From FEN-1219 sp036563665 (lineage in GTDB: Bacteria; Pseudomonadota; Gammaproteobacteria; Steroidobacterales; Rariloculaceae), in contig DATCLY010000036.1 in NCBI GenBank assembly GCA_036563665.1, forward strand, positions 156,546 through 220,545: a DNA stretch of 64,000 nucleotides, read 5' to 3'. Made by a program: the position numbers and the translations under genes. Below are positions 1 through 8,618 of this stretch, in pieces. The stretch's first letter is position 1. Each line of letters begins with the position of its first letter. The notes beneath the pieces were generated by a model. The model did not search any database. It was not told where the DNA came from and saw only the letters and a list, made by a program, of their open reading frames with translations.

Positions 1-1
1 A

Positions 2-52
2 GGCGCGCGCGAGCGGTCTCGAATGACTTTGCGGCGGAGGAAGAGCAAGTGA
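2..52 (+). CDS. Possible C-terminal tail of an upstream gene (partial)
   Basis: A frame open from the window edge ends at a TGA that overlaps the GTG start of the next gene (GTGA). That overlap is the usual sign of translational coupling in an operon. Only 16 basic residues are visible, so no function can be given. The frame could be open by chance. Confidence 0.3.
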   Translation, partial: GARERSRMTLRRRKSK

Positions 53-1077
53 TCAACGCAGGAATCGTTGGACTCGGTTGGTGGGGTAAGACGCTCGTCG
101 AGGCCATCTCGGGCCAGAGCGACGTGATGCGGTTCGTCGCGGGCACGTCGCGCACCGTGACGGACGAGCTGCGCAACTTCGCGGACCACCACGACTTGAA
201 GCTCGTGTCGAGCTTCGACGAGATGATCGCGGATCCATCGATCGACGCCGTGGTGCTCGCCACGCCGCATTCGCTACACGTGCCGCAGATCATCGCGGCC
301 GCCAGCCAGGGCAAGCACGTGTTCTGCGAGAAGCCGCTCGCGCTCACGAAGGCCGAGGCGGAGGAGGCCGTGGCGGCCGTGCGCAAGGCCGGCGTCACAC
401 TGGGCCTCGGCTACAACCGCCGCTGGCACCCGGAGATGGTGCGGCTGCGCGAGCAGATCGAGGCCGGCGAGCTCGGCGTGATCCTGCACGTGGAGTCCAC
501 GATGACGTTCCCGAACGCGCTGCTGCTCAAGCCCGAGGCGTGGCGCGCGAACAAGAAGGAGACGCCGTGCGGCGGCCTCACGCCGATGGGCGTGCACGCC
601 GTGGACGGCATGATCGACCTTTGCGGATTCATCGACGAGGTGTACTGCCAGAGTTTCCGCCGCGTGGTCGCGATCGACGCGGACGACACCACGTCCGTGC
701 TGTTCCGCATGAAGGAGGGCATGTCGGGCTACCTCGGCACGATGACGGCCACCGGCGGCGGCTTCAGCTTCCAGGTGTATGGCTCCAAGGGCTACGTGCG
801 GCTCGAGGGCATGACTCACGTGGCGGGCGCGCCCTCCGAGGAGCGACGCACCCGGCTCTTCGGCAACGTGATCTTCAAGCCCACGCAGGGGCCCGCGAAG
901 ACCTGGGAGGCGGAGCGCTGCGACGTGACCAAGGCCGCCCTCGAGTCGTTCGCGAAGGCGGCGTCCGGCGGTCCCGCATTCCCGATCCCGCTGGAGGAGA
1001 TGGTGCACGGCGCGGCCGTCACGGAGGCCATCGTGCGCTCCGCGGAGACGCACAAGCCGGAGAAGGTGCCCGCCTGA
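49..1077 (+). CDS. Gfo/Idh/MocA family NAD(P)-dependent oxidoreductase
   Basis: The 342-residue product has the family layout: an N-terminal Rossmann fold with GIVGLGWWG at residues 5-13, the CEKPLAL signature with EKP at about 94-96, and a C-terminal alpha/beta substrate domain. It probably oxidises or reduces a sugar, inositol or related polyol in the cytoplasm, but the family is too broad to name a substrate. The GTG start is supported by GGAGGAAG a few bases upstream and overlaps the stop of a possible preceding frame. A carbohydrate-type ABC importer 3 kb downstream fits sugar catabolism, but two unrelated gene groups lie between. Confidence 0.9.
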   Translation: MINAGIVGLGWWGKTLVEAISGQSDVMRFVAGTSRTVTDELRNFADHHDLKLVSSFDEMIADPSIDAVVLATPHSLHVPQIIAAASQGKHVFCEKPLALTKAEAEEAVAAVRKAGVTLGLGYNRRWHPEMVRLREQIEAGELGVILHVESTMTFPNALLLKPEAWRANKKETPCGGLTPMGVHAVDGMIDLCGFIDEVYCQSFRRVVAIDADDTTSVLFRMKEGMSGYLGTMTATGGGFSFQVYGSKGYVRLEGMTHVAGAPSEERRTRLFGNVIFKPTQGPAKTWEAERCDVTKAALESFAKAASGGPAFPIPLEEMVHGAAVTEAIVRSAETHKPEKVPA

Positions 1078-1103
1078 GGCGCCTTCGCGCTTCCGCTTCC
1101 CGA

Positions 1104-1220
1104 TGGGAGCGGCTTTCCAGCCGCGATCTTCGGCGCCGTCCGGCGAAGAATCGCGCCTGGAAAGGCGCTCCCACCCGGCCCTCGAGCGACGCCTGAAGCG
1201 CGGCTTTTCGAGCCGCGACT
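1104..1220. repeat. REP-like hairpin pair plus a degenerate third unit
   Basis: Two oppositely oriented copies of the genome's short palindromic unit lie at 1104-1132 and 1144-1173, separated by about 11 bases. The first has stem arms GCGGC/GCCGC around TTTCCA; the second, read on the minus strand, has GCGCC/GGCGC. The third stem pair is therefore swapped while pairing is kept. A weaker unit (GCGGCTTTTCGAGCCGC) follows at about 1198-1220. The pair resembles a REPIN/BIME. It lies between two same-strand genes and codes for nothing credible. Confidence 0.8.
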
Positions 1221-1231
1221 GCCGCGCGCGC

Positions 1232-1237
1232 TACAAT
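1232..1237 (+). promoter_or_regulatory. Candidate -10 box for the MBL-fold gene
   Basis: TACAAT matches the sigma-70 -10 consensus at five of six positions and sits 31 bases before the ATG at 1269. No good -35 hexamer is visible at 16-18 bases upstream, so this rests on the -10 alone. Confidence 0.4.
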
Positions 1238-1268
1238 CGCGCCAACGGTCCCGAGAAGGAGAACAACA

Positions 1269-2195
1269 ATGACCCTCGCGCGCGTCGCGGTGGCCTGCCT
1301 CGCGCTGGCGGCTGCCGCTCCCGGCTTCGCGCAGCTCCCCGACCTCGAAGAGGCGCTGCGCACCACTCAGATCCGCGAGCAGAAGATCGCCGATGGCTTC
1401 TACGTTCTGTTCGGCGTGGGGGGCAACATCGTTGTGTCGATCGGCGAGCAAGGCGTGCTGATCGTCGACGACCAGTTCCCGGAAATGGTGCCGCGGTTCC
1501 AGGCCAAGATCCGCGAGCTCGGCGGCGGCGACGTGGACTTCGCCATCAACACGCACTGGCACTTCGACCACGCGGACGGCAACCAGACGCTCGGTCCCGC
1601 GGGCACGTGGCTCGTGTCGCACGCCGTCTCGCGCGACATGATGACGCGGGACAACCGCATCAACCTCGTGAGTCAGGTGCGCGAGCAGCCCGCCTACCCG
1701 GCGAGCGCGCTGCCCGTCATCACGTTCACGGAGAGCATGCAGTTCGTGTTCAACGGGGAGCGCATCGATCTGCTGCACGTGGGTCCGGCGCACACCGCCG
1801 GTGACACGGCCGTGATCTTCCGTGACCGCAACGCAGTGCACCTCGGCGACGTGTTCAACAACGCGGGCTATCCGTTCATCGACGCGGACAACGGCGGCAG
1901 CCTCACGGGCATCATCGAGTTCTGCACGCGCGTGCTCGCGGAGCTGCGCCCGGGCGCCACGGTGATCCCGGGCCACGGCCCGGTCGCGAAGTACGAGGAC
2001 CTGCGCGACTACATCGAGATGCTCACGACGATCCGCGACCGCATCAGCTCGCTGATCGAGAGCGGCGCGAGCCTCGAGCAGGTCGTCGCGGCGCAGCCGA
2101 CGAAGGAGTGGGATGCGGCGAAGGGCGATCCCGCGAGCTTCCTGAATCGCGCCTACACGAGCCTCGTCCGCGAGCGCCCCGCCGCGCGCAACTAG
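1269..2195 (+). CDS. Exported MBL-fold (metallo-beta-lactamase superfamily) hydrolase
   Basis: The 308-residue protein begins with a Sec signal peptide (about residues 1-22, ending GFA-Q), so it acts in the periplasm. The zinc motif THWHFDHADGN has ligands at about H96, H98, D100 and H101, followed by a later His in VGPAHTAGD, the bridging Asp in HLGD and a final His in IPGHGP. All expected dinuclear zinc ligands are present. The substrate is unknown. Similar secreted MBL proteins occur near quinoprotein and sulfur-oxidation genes, and soxCD follows here, so a sulfur link is possible but unproven. GAGAAGGAG precedes the ATG. Confidence 0.85.
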   Translation: MTLARVAVACLALAAAAPGFAQLPDLEEALRTTQIREQKIADGFYVLFGVGGNIVVSIGEQGVLIVDDQFPEMVPRFQAKIRELGGGDVDFAINTHWHFDHADGNQTLGPAGTWLVSHAVSRDMMTRDNRINLVSQVREQPAYPASALPVITFTESMQFVFNGERIDLLHVGPAHTAGDTAVIFRDRNAVHLGDVFNNAGYPFIDADNGGSLTGIIEFCTRVLAELRPGATVIPGHGPVAKYEDLRDYIEMLTTIRDRISSLIESGASLEQVVAAQPTKEWDAAKGDPASFLNRAYTSLVRERPAARN

Positions 2196-2349
2196 CACGG
2201 CGATCGCGGGCGCATCGCAGCCCGCGCTGATGATCGCGGCTTCGTTGGACGAAGAGCGGGCTTGTCAGGCTTCCCTGTCCGCGAGTACGGTGACGACAAA
2301 CGAACCGTCGGCCGCGCTCGCGGCCGGCGAACCAGGGGGAGAGCTCACG

Positions 2350-3636
2350 ATGACGACCCATGACCCCGGCGAGGCGCTCGAGCCCGTCGCCGGCAACGGC
2401 CTGCTGCATCGCCGGCTGTTCCTGACCGGCGGCGCCGCCACGCTCGGCGCAGCGGGCCTTACGCTCCTGACGGCGCGTCACGCCCGCGCGGCCGTGCCGC
2501 CCGAAGTGCCCCAGTGGATGAAGGCGCCCGGCGCGCCCTTGAGCGCCTACGGCGCGCGCTCGCCGTACGAGGCGCACGTCGAGCGCATGGTGGGCTCGCA
2601 GCCCGGCACGACGGGCAGCGGCGGCTCGCGCACGCCCATCGAGCACCTGGAAGGGATCATCACGCCGAGCGCGCTGCACTTCGAGCGCCATCACTCCGGC
2701 GTGCCCGAGATCGATCCGGCGCAGCACCGGCTGCTGATCCACGGCCTCGTGGAGCGGCCGCTGATCTTCGACATGGAGGCGCTCTGCCGCTACCCGCTCG
2801 TCTCGCGCATCCAGTTCCTCGAGTGCTCGGGCAACAGCGCGGGGAACAACGCGCCCGAGCCGGCGATGGTGTCGGCGGGTGCCATCCACGGCCTTATCTC
2901 CTGCAGCGAGTGGACGGGCGTGCCGCTCGCCATCCTGCTCGAGGAAGCGGGGCTGCGCCCCGAGGCGCGCTGGCTCGTGGCCGAAGGCGCGGACGCGGCC
3001 GCCATGAGCCGCAGCGTGCCGCTCGAGAAGGCGATGGACGACGCGATCCTCGCCATCTACCAGAACGGCGAGAAGCTCCGGCCGGAGCAGGGCTATCCGC
3101 TCAGGCTCTTCCTGCCGGGCTGGGAAGGCAACATGAGCGTGAAGTGGCTGCGCCGCATCAAGGTGACGTCGCAGCCGGCAATGACGAAGGACGAGACCTC
3201 GAAGTACTCGGACTTGCTGCCCGACGGCAAGGCGCTGCAGTTCACGTTCCCCATGGCCGTCAAATCCGTCATCACGTCGCCATCCGGCGGCATGCTGATG
3301 CAGGGGCCCGGGCTCTATCAGATCTCCGGGCTCGCGTGGTCCGGCGCGGGACGCGTGCGGCGCGTGGAGGTGTCCGCCGACGGCGGGCGCACCTGGGCCG
3401 AGGCCGCGCTATCCGATCCCGTGCTGCCGAAGGCGCTCACGCGCTTCCGCATGGCGTGGCGCTGGGACGGCGGGCCGGCCGTGCTGCAGAGCCGGGCCGT
3501 GGACGAGACGGGCGCCGTGCAGCCGACGCGCGCCGCGCTGCTGGCCGAGCGGGGCGCGCAGTATCGCTATCACTATCACGCGATCCAGAGCTGGCGCGTG
3601 ACCGAGAGCGGCGACGTGGTGAACACCTATGCGTAG
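2350..3636 (+). CDS. soxC: SoxC-like molybdenum sulfane/sulfite dehydrogenase subunit
   Basis: The 428-residue protein starts with a Tat signal (RR at 21-22 followed by a hydrophobic stretch), as expected for a cofactor folded in the cytoplasm. It then has the sulfite-oxidase fold, with the molybdenum-coordinating Cys at about 159 in FLECSGNSAGN, and a C-terminal Mo-co dimerisation domain. SoxC works with the cytochrome SoxD to oxidise protein-bound sulfane sulfur in the periplasm. The ATG at 2350 has AGGGGGAGAG just upstream; an earlier in-frame ATG at 2230 lacks this. Its 3' end overlaps soxD by 8 bases. No soxXYZAB genes are visible, so it may act as a stand-alone sulfite dehydrogenase. 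Confidence 0.85.
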   Translation: MTTHDPGEALEPVAGNGLLHRRLFLTGGAATLGAAGLTLLTARHARAAVPPEVPQWMKAPGAPLSAYGARSPYEAHVERMVGSQPGTTGSGGSRTPIEHLEGIITPSALHFERHHSGVPEIDPAQHRLLIHGLVERPLIFDMEALCRYPLVSRIQFLECSGNSAGNNAPEPAMVSAGAIHGLISCSEWTGVPLAILLEEAGLRPEARWLVAEGADAAAMSRSVPLEKAMDDAILAIYQNGEKLRPEQGYPLRLFLPGWEGNMSVKWLRRIKVTSQPAMTKDETSKYSDLLPDGKALQFTFPMAVKSVITSPSGGMLMQGPGLYQISGLAWSGAGRVRRVEVSADGGRTWAEAALSDPVLPKALTRFRMAWRWDGGPAVLQSRAVDETGAVQPTRAALLAERGAQYRYHYHAIQSWRVTESGDVVNTYA

Positions 3637-4186
3637 GGCCAACGCCGTCGACCTGCGGATCGCCGCCGCCGCACGCGCGGGCGCGACGGCGGTCGCAACG
3701 CTCGTGAGCGCGCTCGCCGCGGCGCAGGAGGGACCGAACCTCGGCGTGGTCGCCACGCCCGAGCAGGTGGCCGCCTGGGACCTGACGATCCTGCCGGACG
3801 GCAGCAACCTGCCCCCGGGCAGAGGCACGGCGCGCGAGGGCGCCGCGGTGTACATGGAGAAGTGCGTGGCGTGTCACGGCCGCGAAGGCGCGGGGCAGCC
3901 GAACGATCGCCTCGTGGGCGGCCACGGCACGCTCACGGACGCCGAGCCGGTGCGCACCATCGGCAGCTATTGGCCCTACGCCACCACGGTGTTCGACTAC
4001 ATCCGCCGCGCGATGCCCTACACGGCGCCGCAGTCGCTCACCGCGGACGAGACGTACGCATTGACCGCCTACCTGCTGTACCTCAACGGCATCATCCGCG
4101 AGGACGAGGAGATGAACGCGGAGACGCTGCCGAAGGTGGTCATGCCGAACCGCGACAACTTCGTGAACGCCTACGAGCCTCGCTGA
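3629..4186 (+). CDS. soxD: SoxD-like c-type cytochrome, electron acceptor of SoxC
   Basis: The 185-residue protein has a weak N-terminal signal sequence and one haem site, CVACH, at about residues 79-83. The context TVFDYIRRAMPYTAPQSL and the end (LPKVVMPN) are typical of the SoxD haem domain. It is short compared with classical di-haem SoxD and carries only one haem motif. The ATG lies inside the end of soxC (8-base overlap), so the two are translationally coupled. It should pass electrons from the molybdenum subunit to the respiratory cytochrome pool. Confidence 0.85.
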   Translation: MRRANAVDLRIAAAARAGATAVATLVSALAAAQEGPNLGVVATPEQVAAWDLTILPDGSNLPPGRGTAREGAAVYMEKCVACHGREGAGQPNDRLVGGHGTLTDAEPVRTIGSYWPYATTVFDYIRRAMPYTAPQSLTADETYALTAYLLYLNGIIREDEEMNAETLPKVVMPNRDNFVNAYEPR

Positions 4187-4193
4187 GCGAGGC
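4177..4193 (+). terminator. Hairpin across the soxD stop codon
   Basis: GCCTCGC and GCGAGGC form a perfect 7-bp inverted repeat with TGA, the soxD stop, as the loop. There is no T-run, so it is not a classical intrinsic terminator. It could stabilise the 3' end or separate soxCD from the following ABC operon. Confidence 0.35.
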
Positions 4194-4371
4194 GCCCGCC
4201 GCGCCACGCTGCAGCCGCGCGAACGCGGCGTGCCGCTCGGCCTCACGCCCCCCGTTGCTCGCGCCCCCGGCCAGCGTGATCCACAATGGCAGGGCGGGGC
4301 CGCGGCCGTCCGCCGCGAAGGCGCGGTCGGCGCTCCGCACCCGAGCGAGCATGCGAAGCCATGGAGGTGAC

Positions 4372-5685
4372 GTGCGGGGCGCACGCGCCGGGGCGGGCAC
4401 GAGCCGGTCCGCGGCAGGCCAACGAGGACGCGCTGCGCCATGGCCCGCCGCGATCCTGCTGGGCGCGGCGGCCGCGGCGGGCTGCGGCCCGGCGACCGCG
4501 CCCGACGCGCCGCCCACGCTCACCTGGTACATCAATCCCGACAACGGCACGCAGCAGGTGCTCGCGGAGCAGTGCTCGCAGCAGTCGGGGGGCCGATACC
4601 GTATCCGCACGGCGCTGCTGCCCCGCGACTCGACCGGGCAGCGCGAGCAGCTCGTGCGCCGGCTCGCCGCGCGCGACCGCGGCATCGATCTCATGAGCCT
4701 CGACGTGCCGTATCTCGCGGAGTTCGCGAATGCGGGCTTCATCCGTCCCTTCAGCGCCGAGGAACGCGCATCGCTCACGCGCGGCATGCTCGAGGCGCCG
4801 GTGCGCAGCGCCGCCTGGGACGGCCGGCTCTTCGGCGTGCCGTTCAACGCCAACACGCAGCTCCTCTGGGTGCGCAGGAGCGTGGCGCGGCGGGCGGGGA
4901 TCGATCTCGACGCGCAGCTCACCTGGGACGAGGTCATCGATGCCGCGGAGCGCACCGGCAGCACGGTGCTGGTGCAGGCGCGGCGCTACGAAGGCTACTC
5001 GGTGCTGATCAACTCGCTGGTCGCGTCCGCCGGCGGCGCGATCCTGCTCGATCCCGAGGCCGGCCGGGACGTGACGCCCGGCATCGACTCCGCTGCCGGA
5101 CGAGCCGCGGCCCGCATCGTCGCGCGCCTCGCGCGCTCGACCGCGGCCGCGCCCGATCTCGGCAACGCGGACGAGGGCGTCACGCAGGCCGGTTTCCGCT
5201 CGGATACCGCGGGCTTCATGACCAATTGGCCGTTCGTCTACACGGCGGAGAACGGTCGGCCCCTCCAGCAGGACTTCGGCTGGTCGCGCTGGCCGGCCGT
5301 CGAGCCGGGCCGGCCGAGCGCGCCGCCGCTCGGCGGCATCCACCTCACGATCAGCGCCTTCAGCGAGCATCCCGAGCTCGCCGTCGACGCCGTGCGCTGT
5401 CTCACCTCGCCCGAGAGCCAGCGGCGCTACATGCTCGGCGAGGGGCTGCTGGCCACCGCGGCGTCGGTCTACGACGATCCCGAGGTGCGGCGCAGCTTCC
5501 CGATGGCCGATCTGCTGCGCGAGTCGGTCGACGCGGCCGCACCGCGCCCGATCACGCCGTTCTACCCGGACGTGACGGCCGTGATCCAGGACACCTGGCA
5601 TCCCCCGTGGTCGGTGACCGAGGACACGCCGGCGCGCACGGCCCGGCGCATCGTCGACGTGCTCCACGACAAGCGACTGCTCTGA
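4372..5685 (+). CDS. ABC transporter substrate-binding lipoprotein (sugar type)
   Basis: The product of about 437 residues has a lipobox ending ...AAAAAGC at about residue 38, then a family-1 extracellular solute-binding fold (LTWYINPDN near the start, IDLMSLDVPYLAEFANAGFI, FNANTQLLWVR). It should capture a sugar or oligosaccharide in the periplasm and hand it to the two permeases that follow. The GTG at 4372 has GGAGG four bases before it; an in-frame ATG at 4351 is an alternative, so the start is uncertain. The first permease begins five bases after its stop, giving the usual operon order. Confidence 0.8.
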   Translation: MRGARAGAGTSRSAAGQRGRAAPWPAAILLGAAAAAGCGPATAPDAPPTLTWYINPDNGTQQVLAEQCSQQSGGRYRIRTALLPRDSTGQREQLVRRLAARDRGIDLMSLDVPYLAEFANAGFIRPFSAEERASLTRGMLEAPVRSAAWDGRLFGVPFNANTQLLWVRRSVARRAGIDLDAQLTWDEVIDAAERTGSTVLVQARRYEGYSVLINSLVASAGGAILLDPEAGRDVTPGIDSAAGRAAARIVARLARSTAAAPDLGNADEGVTQAGFRSDTAGFMTNWPFVYTAENGRPLQQDFGWSRWPAVEPGRPSAPPLGGIHLTISAFSEHPELAVDAVRCLTSPESQRRYMLGEGLLATAASVYDDPEVRRSFPMADLLRESVDAAAPRPITPFYPDVTAVIQDTWHPPWSVTEDTPARTARRIVDVLHDKRLL

Positions 5686-5690
5686 CGGCG

Positions 5691-6590
5691 ATGGCGCGTG
5701 CGGCACGATCGGCGGCGTGGCGACGGGGCGAGCAGCGCCTCGGCTGGGCGCTCTGCGCGCCCGCGGTCGCCGTGATGCTCGCCGTCACGGCCTATCCCAT
5801 GCTGCACGCGCTGTGGCTCTCGCTGCAGCGCTACCGCATCACGGACCCGGGATCGCACCGGTTCGTCGGGCTCGACAACTATGCGCTGATCCTGACCGAC
5901 CCGCTGTGGTGGCGAGTGGTCGGGGTCACGCTGCTGATCACGGTGATCACCGTCGCCGTCGAGCTCGTCCTCGGCCTCGGGATCGCGCTCGTGATGCATC
6001 GCCTCGCGCGCGGGCGCGGCGTGGTGCGCACGGCGGTGCTCGTGCCGTACGGCATCGTCACGGTGGTCTCGGGCTTCGCCTGGCTGTACGCGTTCCGCGG
6101 CGACTCGGGTTTCGTGGCCGGCTGGCTCGGCCTCGAGGGCTACGACTTCTTCGCGGGATTCGGCTCGTCGCTGCTCGTGATCTGTCTCTCGGAGATCTGG
6201 AAGACCACGCCGTTCGTGGCGCTGCTGCTGCTCGCGGGCCTCGCGCAGATCCCTCCAGAGCTCGACGAGGCGGCCGAGATGGACGGCGCCACGGCGTGGC
6301 AGCGCCTCTGGCTCGTGACCCTGCCGAACATGAGGGCCGCCATCATGGTGGCGGTGCTGTTCCGCACGCTCGACGCCTACCGCATCTTCGATAACGTGTT
6401 CGTCATGACGGCCGGCGCCAACGGCACCGAGACGGTGTCGTTCCTCGCGTATCGGCAGATCGTGAGCCGCACGGCCATGGGCCTGGGCGCGGCGGTGTCG
6501 GTGCTGCTGTTCCTCACGGTGGTGCTGATCGCCTGGGTGTTCATCCGCCTGTTTCGCACCGACCTCGCGCCGGTGGGGGCGGGGCGCTGA
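5691..6590 (+). CDS. Sugar ABC transporter permease (MalF type)
   Basis: The 299-residue protein has six predicted membrane segments and the ABC-importer EAA loop (EAAEMDGATAWQRLWLVTLP), which docks on the ATPase. It forms the pore with the permease that overlaps its stop codon (TGATG). The ATG at 5691 lies five bases after the binding-protein stop. Family and order fit the CUT1 (oligosaccharide or glycerol-phosphate) importers. The substrate cannot be read from the sequence. Confidence 0.9.
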   Translation: MARAARSAAWRRGEQRLGWALCAPAVAVMLAVTAYPMLHALWLSLQRYRITDPGSHRFVGLDNYALILTDPLWWRVVGVTLLITVITVAVELVLGLGIALVMHRLARGRGVVRTAVLVPYGIVTVVSGFAWLYAFRGDSGFVAGWLGLEGYDFFAGFGSSLLVICLSEIWKTTPFVALLLLAGLAQIPPELDEAAEMDGATAWQRLWLVTLPNMRAAIMVAVLFRTLDAYRIFDNVFVMTAGANGTETVSFLAYRQIVSRTAMGLGAAVSVLLFLTVVLIAWVFIRLFRTDLAPVGAGR

Positions 6591-7408
6591 TGCGCGCGCG
6601 GGGCCGCATCGCCTTGACGGTGGCGGGCGCGGCCATCGTGCTCTATGCGCTCTTCCCGGTCGTCTGGATCCTCATGCTGTCGCTCAAGGCGGACGCGCAG
6701 ACGCCGGGCTTCCTGCCGCGCGAGTGGACGCTCGAGAACTACGTCACCGTGCTCGAGTCGGGGCTCTTTCTCTCCGCGCTGCGCAACTCGATCGGCATCT
6801 CGCTGATCGCCACCACGGCGTCGGTGACGCTCGCCACGTTCGCGGCTTACGCCGTGGCGCGCCTCGAGTTCAAGGGCAGGAGGGGCGTGCTCGCCACGGC
6901 GCTCGCGATCGCGATGTTCCCCACGATCTCGCTCGTGCCGCCGCTGTTCGATCTGTGGCGAGCGGTGGGGCTCTACGACACGTGGCTAGGGCTCGTGATC
7001 CCGTACATGTCGTTCACGCTGCCGCTGTCGATCTGGATCCTGGTGGCGTTCTTCCGCGAGATTCCCTGGGAGATCGAGCAGGCCGCACGCATGGACGGCG
7101 CCACGGCGTTCCAGGCGTTCCGCCTCGTCATCGTGCCGCTCGCCGCGCCCGGCGTCTTCACGGCCGCGATCCTCACGTTCTTCTTCGCCTGGAACGACTT
7201 CGTGTTCGGCATCTCGCTCACGGCCTCGGAGGCGGCCCGCCCCGTGCCCGCCGCGCTCGCGTTCTTCACGGGCGAATCGTTCTTCGAGCAGCCGGCCGCG
7301 CAGATCGCCGCCGCCTCGATCGTGGTGACGATCCCGGTGATCGTGCTCGTGCTGCTGTTCCAGCGGCGCATCGTCGCGGGCCTCACGGCCGGGGCCGTGA
7401 AGGGCTGA
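6590..7408 (+). CDS. Sugar ABC transporter permease (MalG type)
   Basis: This is the second integral membrane subunit, 272 residues. It has an N-terminal anchor, the NYVTVLESG periplasmic start typical of MalG-type subunits, and the EAA loop EQAARMDGATAFQAFRL. It overlaps the preceding permease by one base, so translation is coupled. Together with its partner and the ATPase five bases downstream it completes a CUT1 importer. Confidence 0.9.
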   Translation: MRARGRIALTVAGAAIVLYALFPVVWILMLSLKADAQTPGFLPREWTLENYVTVLESGLFLSALRNSIGISLIATTASVTLATFAAYAVARLEFKGRRGVLATALAIAMFPTISLVPPLFDLWRAVGLYDTWLGLVIPYMSFTLPLSIWILVAFFREIPWEIEQAARMDGATAFQAFRLVIVPLAAPGVFTAAILTFFFAWNDFVFGISLTASEAARPVPAALAFFTGESFFEQPAAQIAAASIVVTIPVIVLVLLFQRRIVAGLTAGAVKG

Positions 7409-7413
7409 TCGCG

Positions 7414-8574
7414 ATGGCGGCCATCCGGTTGCGCAACGTGGTGAAGGCGTTCGGCGGGTTCCGCGCCGTGGACGACGTGACGCTCGACATCGCGGATGGC
7501 GAGTTCATGATCATCGTGGGCCCCTCCGGATGCGGCAAGTCCACGCTGCTGCGCATGATCGCCGGGCTCGAGGACGTGACGTCGGGCGACGTGCTGATCG
7601 GCGGCGAGCGGGTCAACGACAAGCCGCCGCGCGAGCGCAACCTGGCCATGGTGTTCCAGAGCTATGCGCTCTATCCGCATCTCACCGTCTACGACAACAT
7701 CGCGTTCCCGCTGCGGCTCGCGAAGCTGCCCGAGCACGAGGTGCGCCACAAGGTGCGGCACGCGGCGGAGATGCTCGAGCTCGAGGAGCTGCTCGGGCGC
7801 AAGCCTGCCGAGCTCTCGGGCGGCCAGCGCCAGCGGGTCGCGATGGGGCGCGCCATCGTGCGCGACGCGCAGGCGTTCCTGTTCGACGAGCCGCTGTCGA
7901 ACCTCGACGCGCGGCTGCGCGCGCAGATGCGCGCGGAGATCGCGCGGCTGCAGCGGCGGCTCGGCACGACCACGGTCTACGTCACGCACGATCAGACCGA
8001 GGCGATGACGCTGGGCGACCGCGTGGCGGTGCTGCGCAGGGGGGTGCTGCAGCAGTGCGCGCCGCCGCGCGAGCTCTACGAGCGGCCCGCCAACCTGTTC
8101 GTGGCCGCGTTCATCGGCGCGCCGCCGATGACCCTGCTGCCCGCGCGGCTCGAGGACGAGCGCGTGGCGCTGCCGTTCCTCGCGGTGCCGCCGCCGCCCG
8201 ACGTGGACGCGGCGTCGCTGCGCTCGCGCCCGCTCGTCGCCGGCATCCGGCCCGAGGCCTGCGTGGCCGCCGACCGGGTGGACCCCGCGCGGCGCGCGCT
8301 CGGCGGGGCGTTCGAAGGCGTGGTGGACGTGATCGAGTGGCTCGGGCACGAGCAATATGCCCACGTGGCGTACGAGCTCGCGCCCGACGGCGCGCGGGCC
8401 CTGCAGGGCCTCGCGGCTGCGCTCGATTACGACGAGCTCAAGCCGCGGCTCATCGCGTCGCTCGACCCCGGGAGCCGCGTGCGCGAGGGCGAGCGGGCGC
8501 AATTCTGGGTGGACGGCTCGAAGCTCTATCTGTTCGACGCCGAGAGCGGCGAGAACCTGCGCGCGCGGGCATGA
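7414..8574 (+). CDS. Sugar ABC transporter ATPase (MalK/UgpC type)
   Basis: The 386-residue protein has Walker A GPSGCGKST, the signature LSGGQRQRVAMGRA, Walker B AFLFDEPLSNLD and the switch His in YVTHDQTEAM. A C-terminal OB-fold (TOBE/MalK-type) regulatory region follows from about residue 240. It powers the importer encoded just upstream. The ATG at 7414 starts five bases after the permease stop. In this family one ATPase can serve several importers. Confidence 0.92.
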   Translation: MAAIRLRNVVKAFGGFRAVDDVTLDIADGEFMIIVGPSGCGKSTLLRMIAGLEDVTSGDVLIGGERVNDKPPRERNLAMVFQSYALYPHLTVYDNIAFPLRLAKLPEHEVRHKVRHAAEMLELEELLGRKPAELSGGQRQRVAMGRAIVRDAQAFLFDEPLSNLDARLRAQMRAEIARLQRRLGTTTVYVTHDQTEAMTLGDRVAVLRRGVLQQCAPPRELYERPANLFVAAFIGAPPMTLLPARLEDERVALPFLAVPPPPDVDAASLRSRPLVAGIRPEACVAADRVDPARRALGGAFEGVVDVIEWLGHEQYAHVAYELAPDGARALQGLAAALDYDELKPRLIASLDPGSRVREGERAQFWVDGSKLYLFDAESGENLRARA

Positions 8575-8618
8575 GGAGCCGCCTACTCCGCGGGCTCGAT
8601 GCGGAGCGCAGCGCCGGG

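Noticed and set aside
2..48. Short gene starting at ATG 23
   Set aside because: Only nine codons to the stop; more simply the tail of an upstream gene.
3862..5685. A longer start for the sugar-binding lipoprotein overlapping soxD
   Set aside because: The extra N-terminus is the shifted frame of soxD and intergenic sequence; the lipobox lies near residue 38 of the 4372 start.
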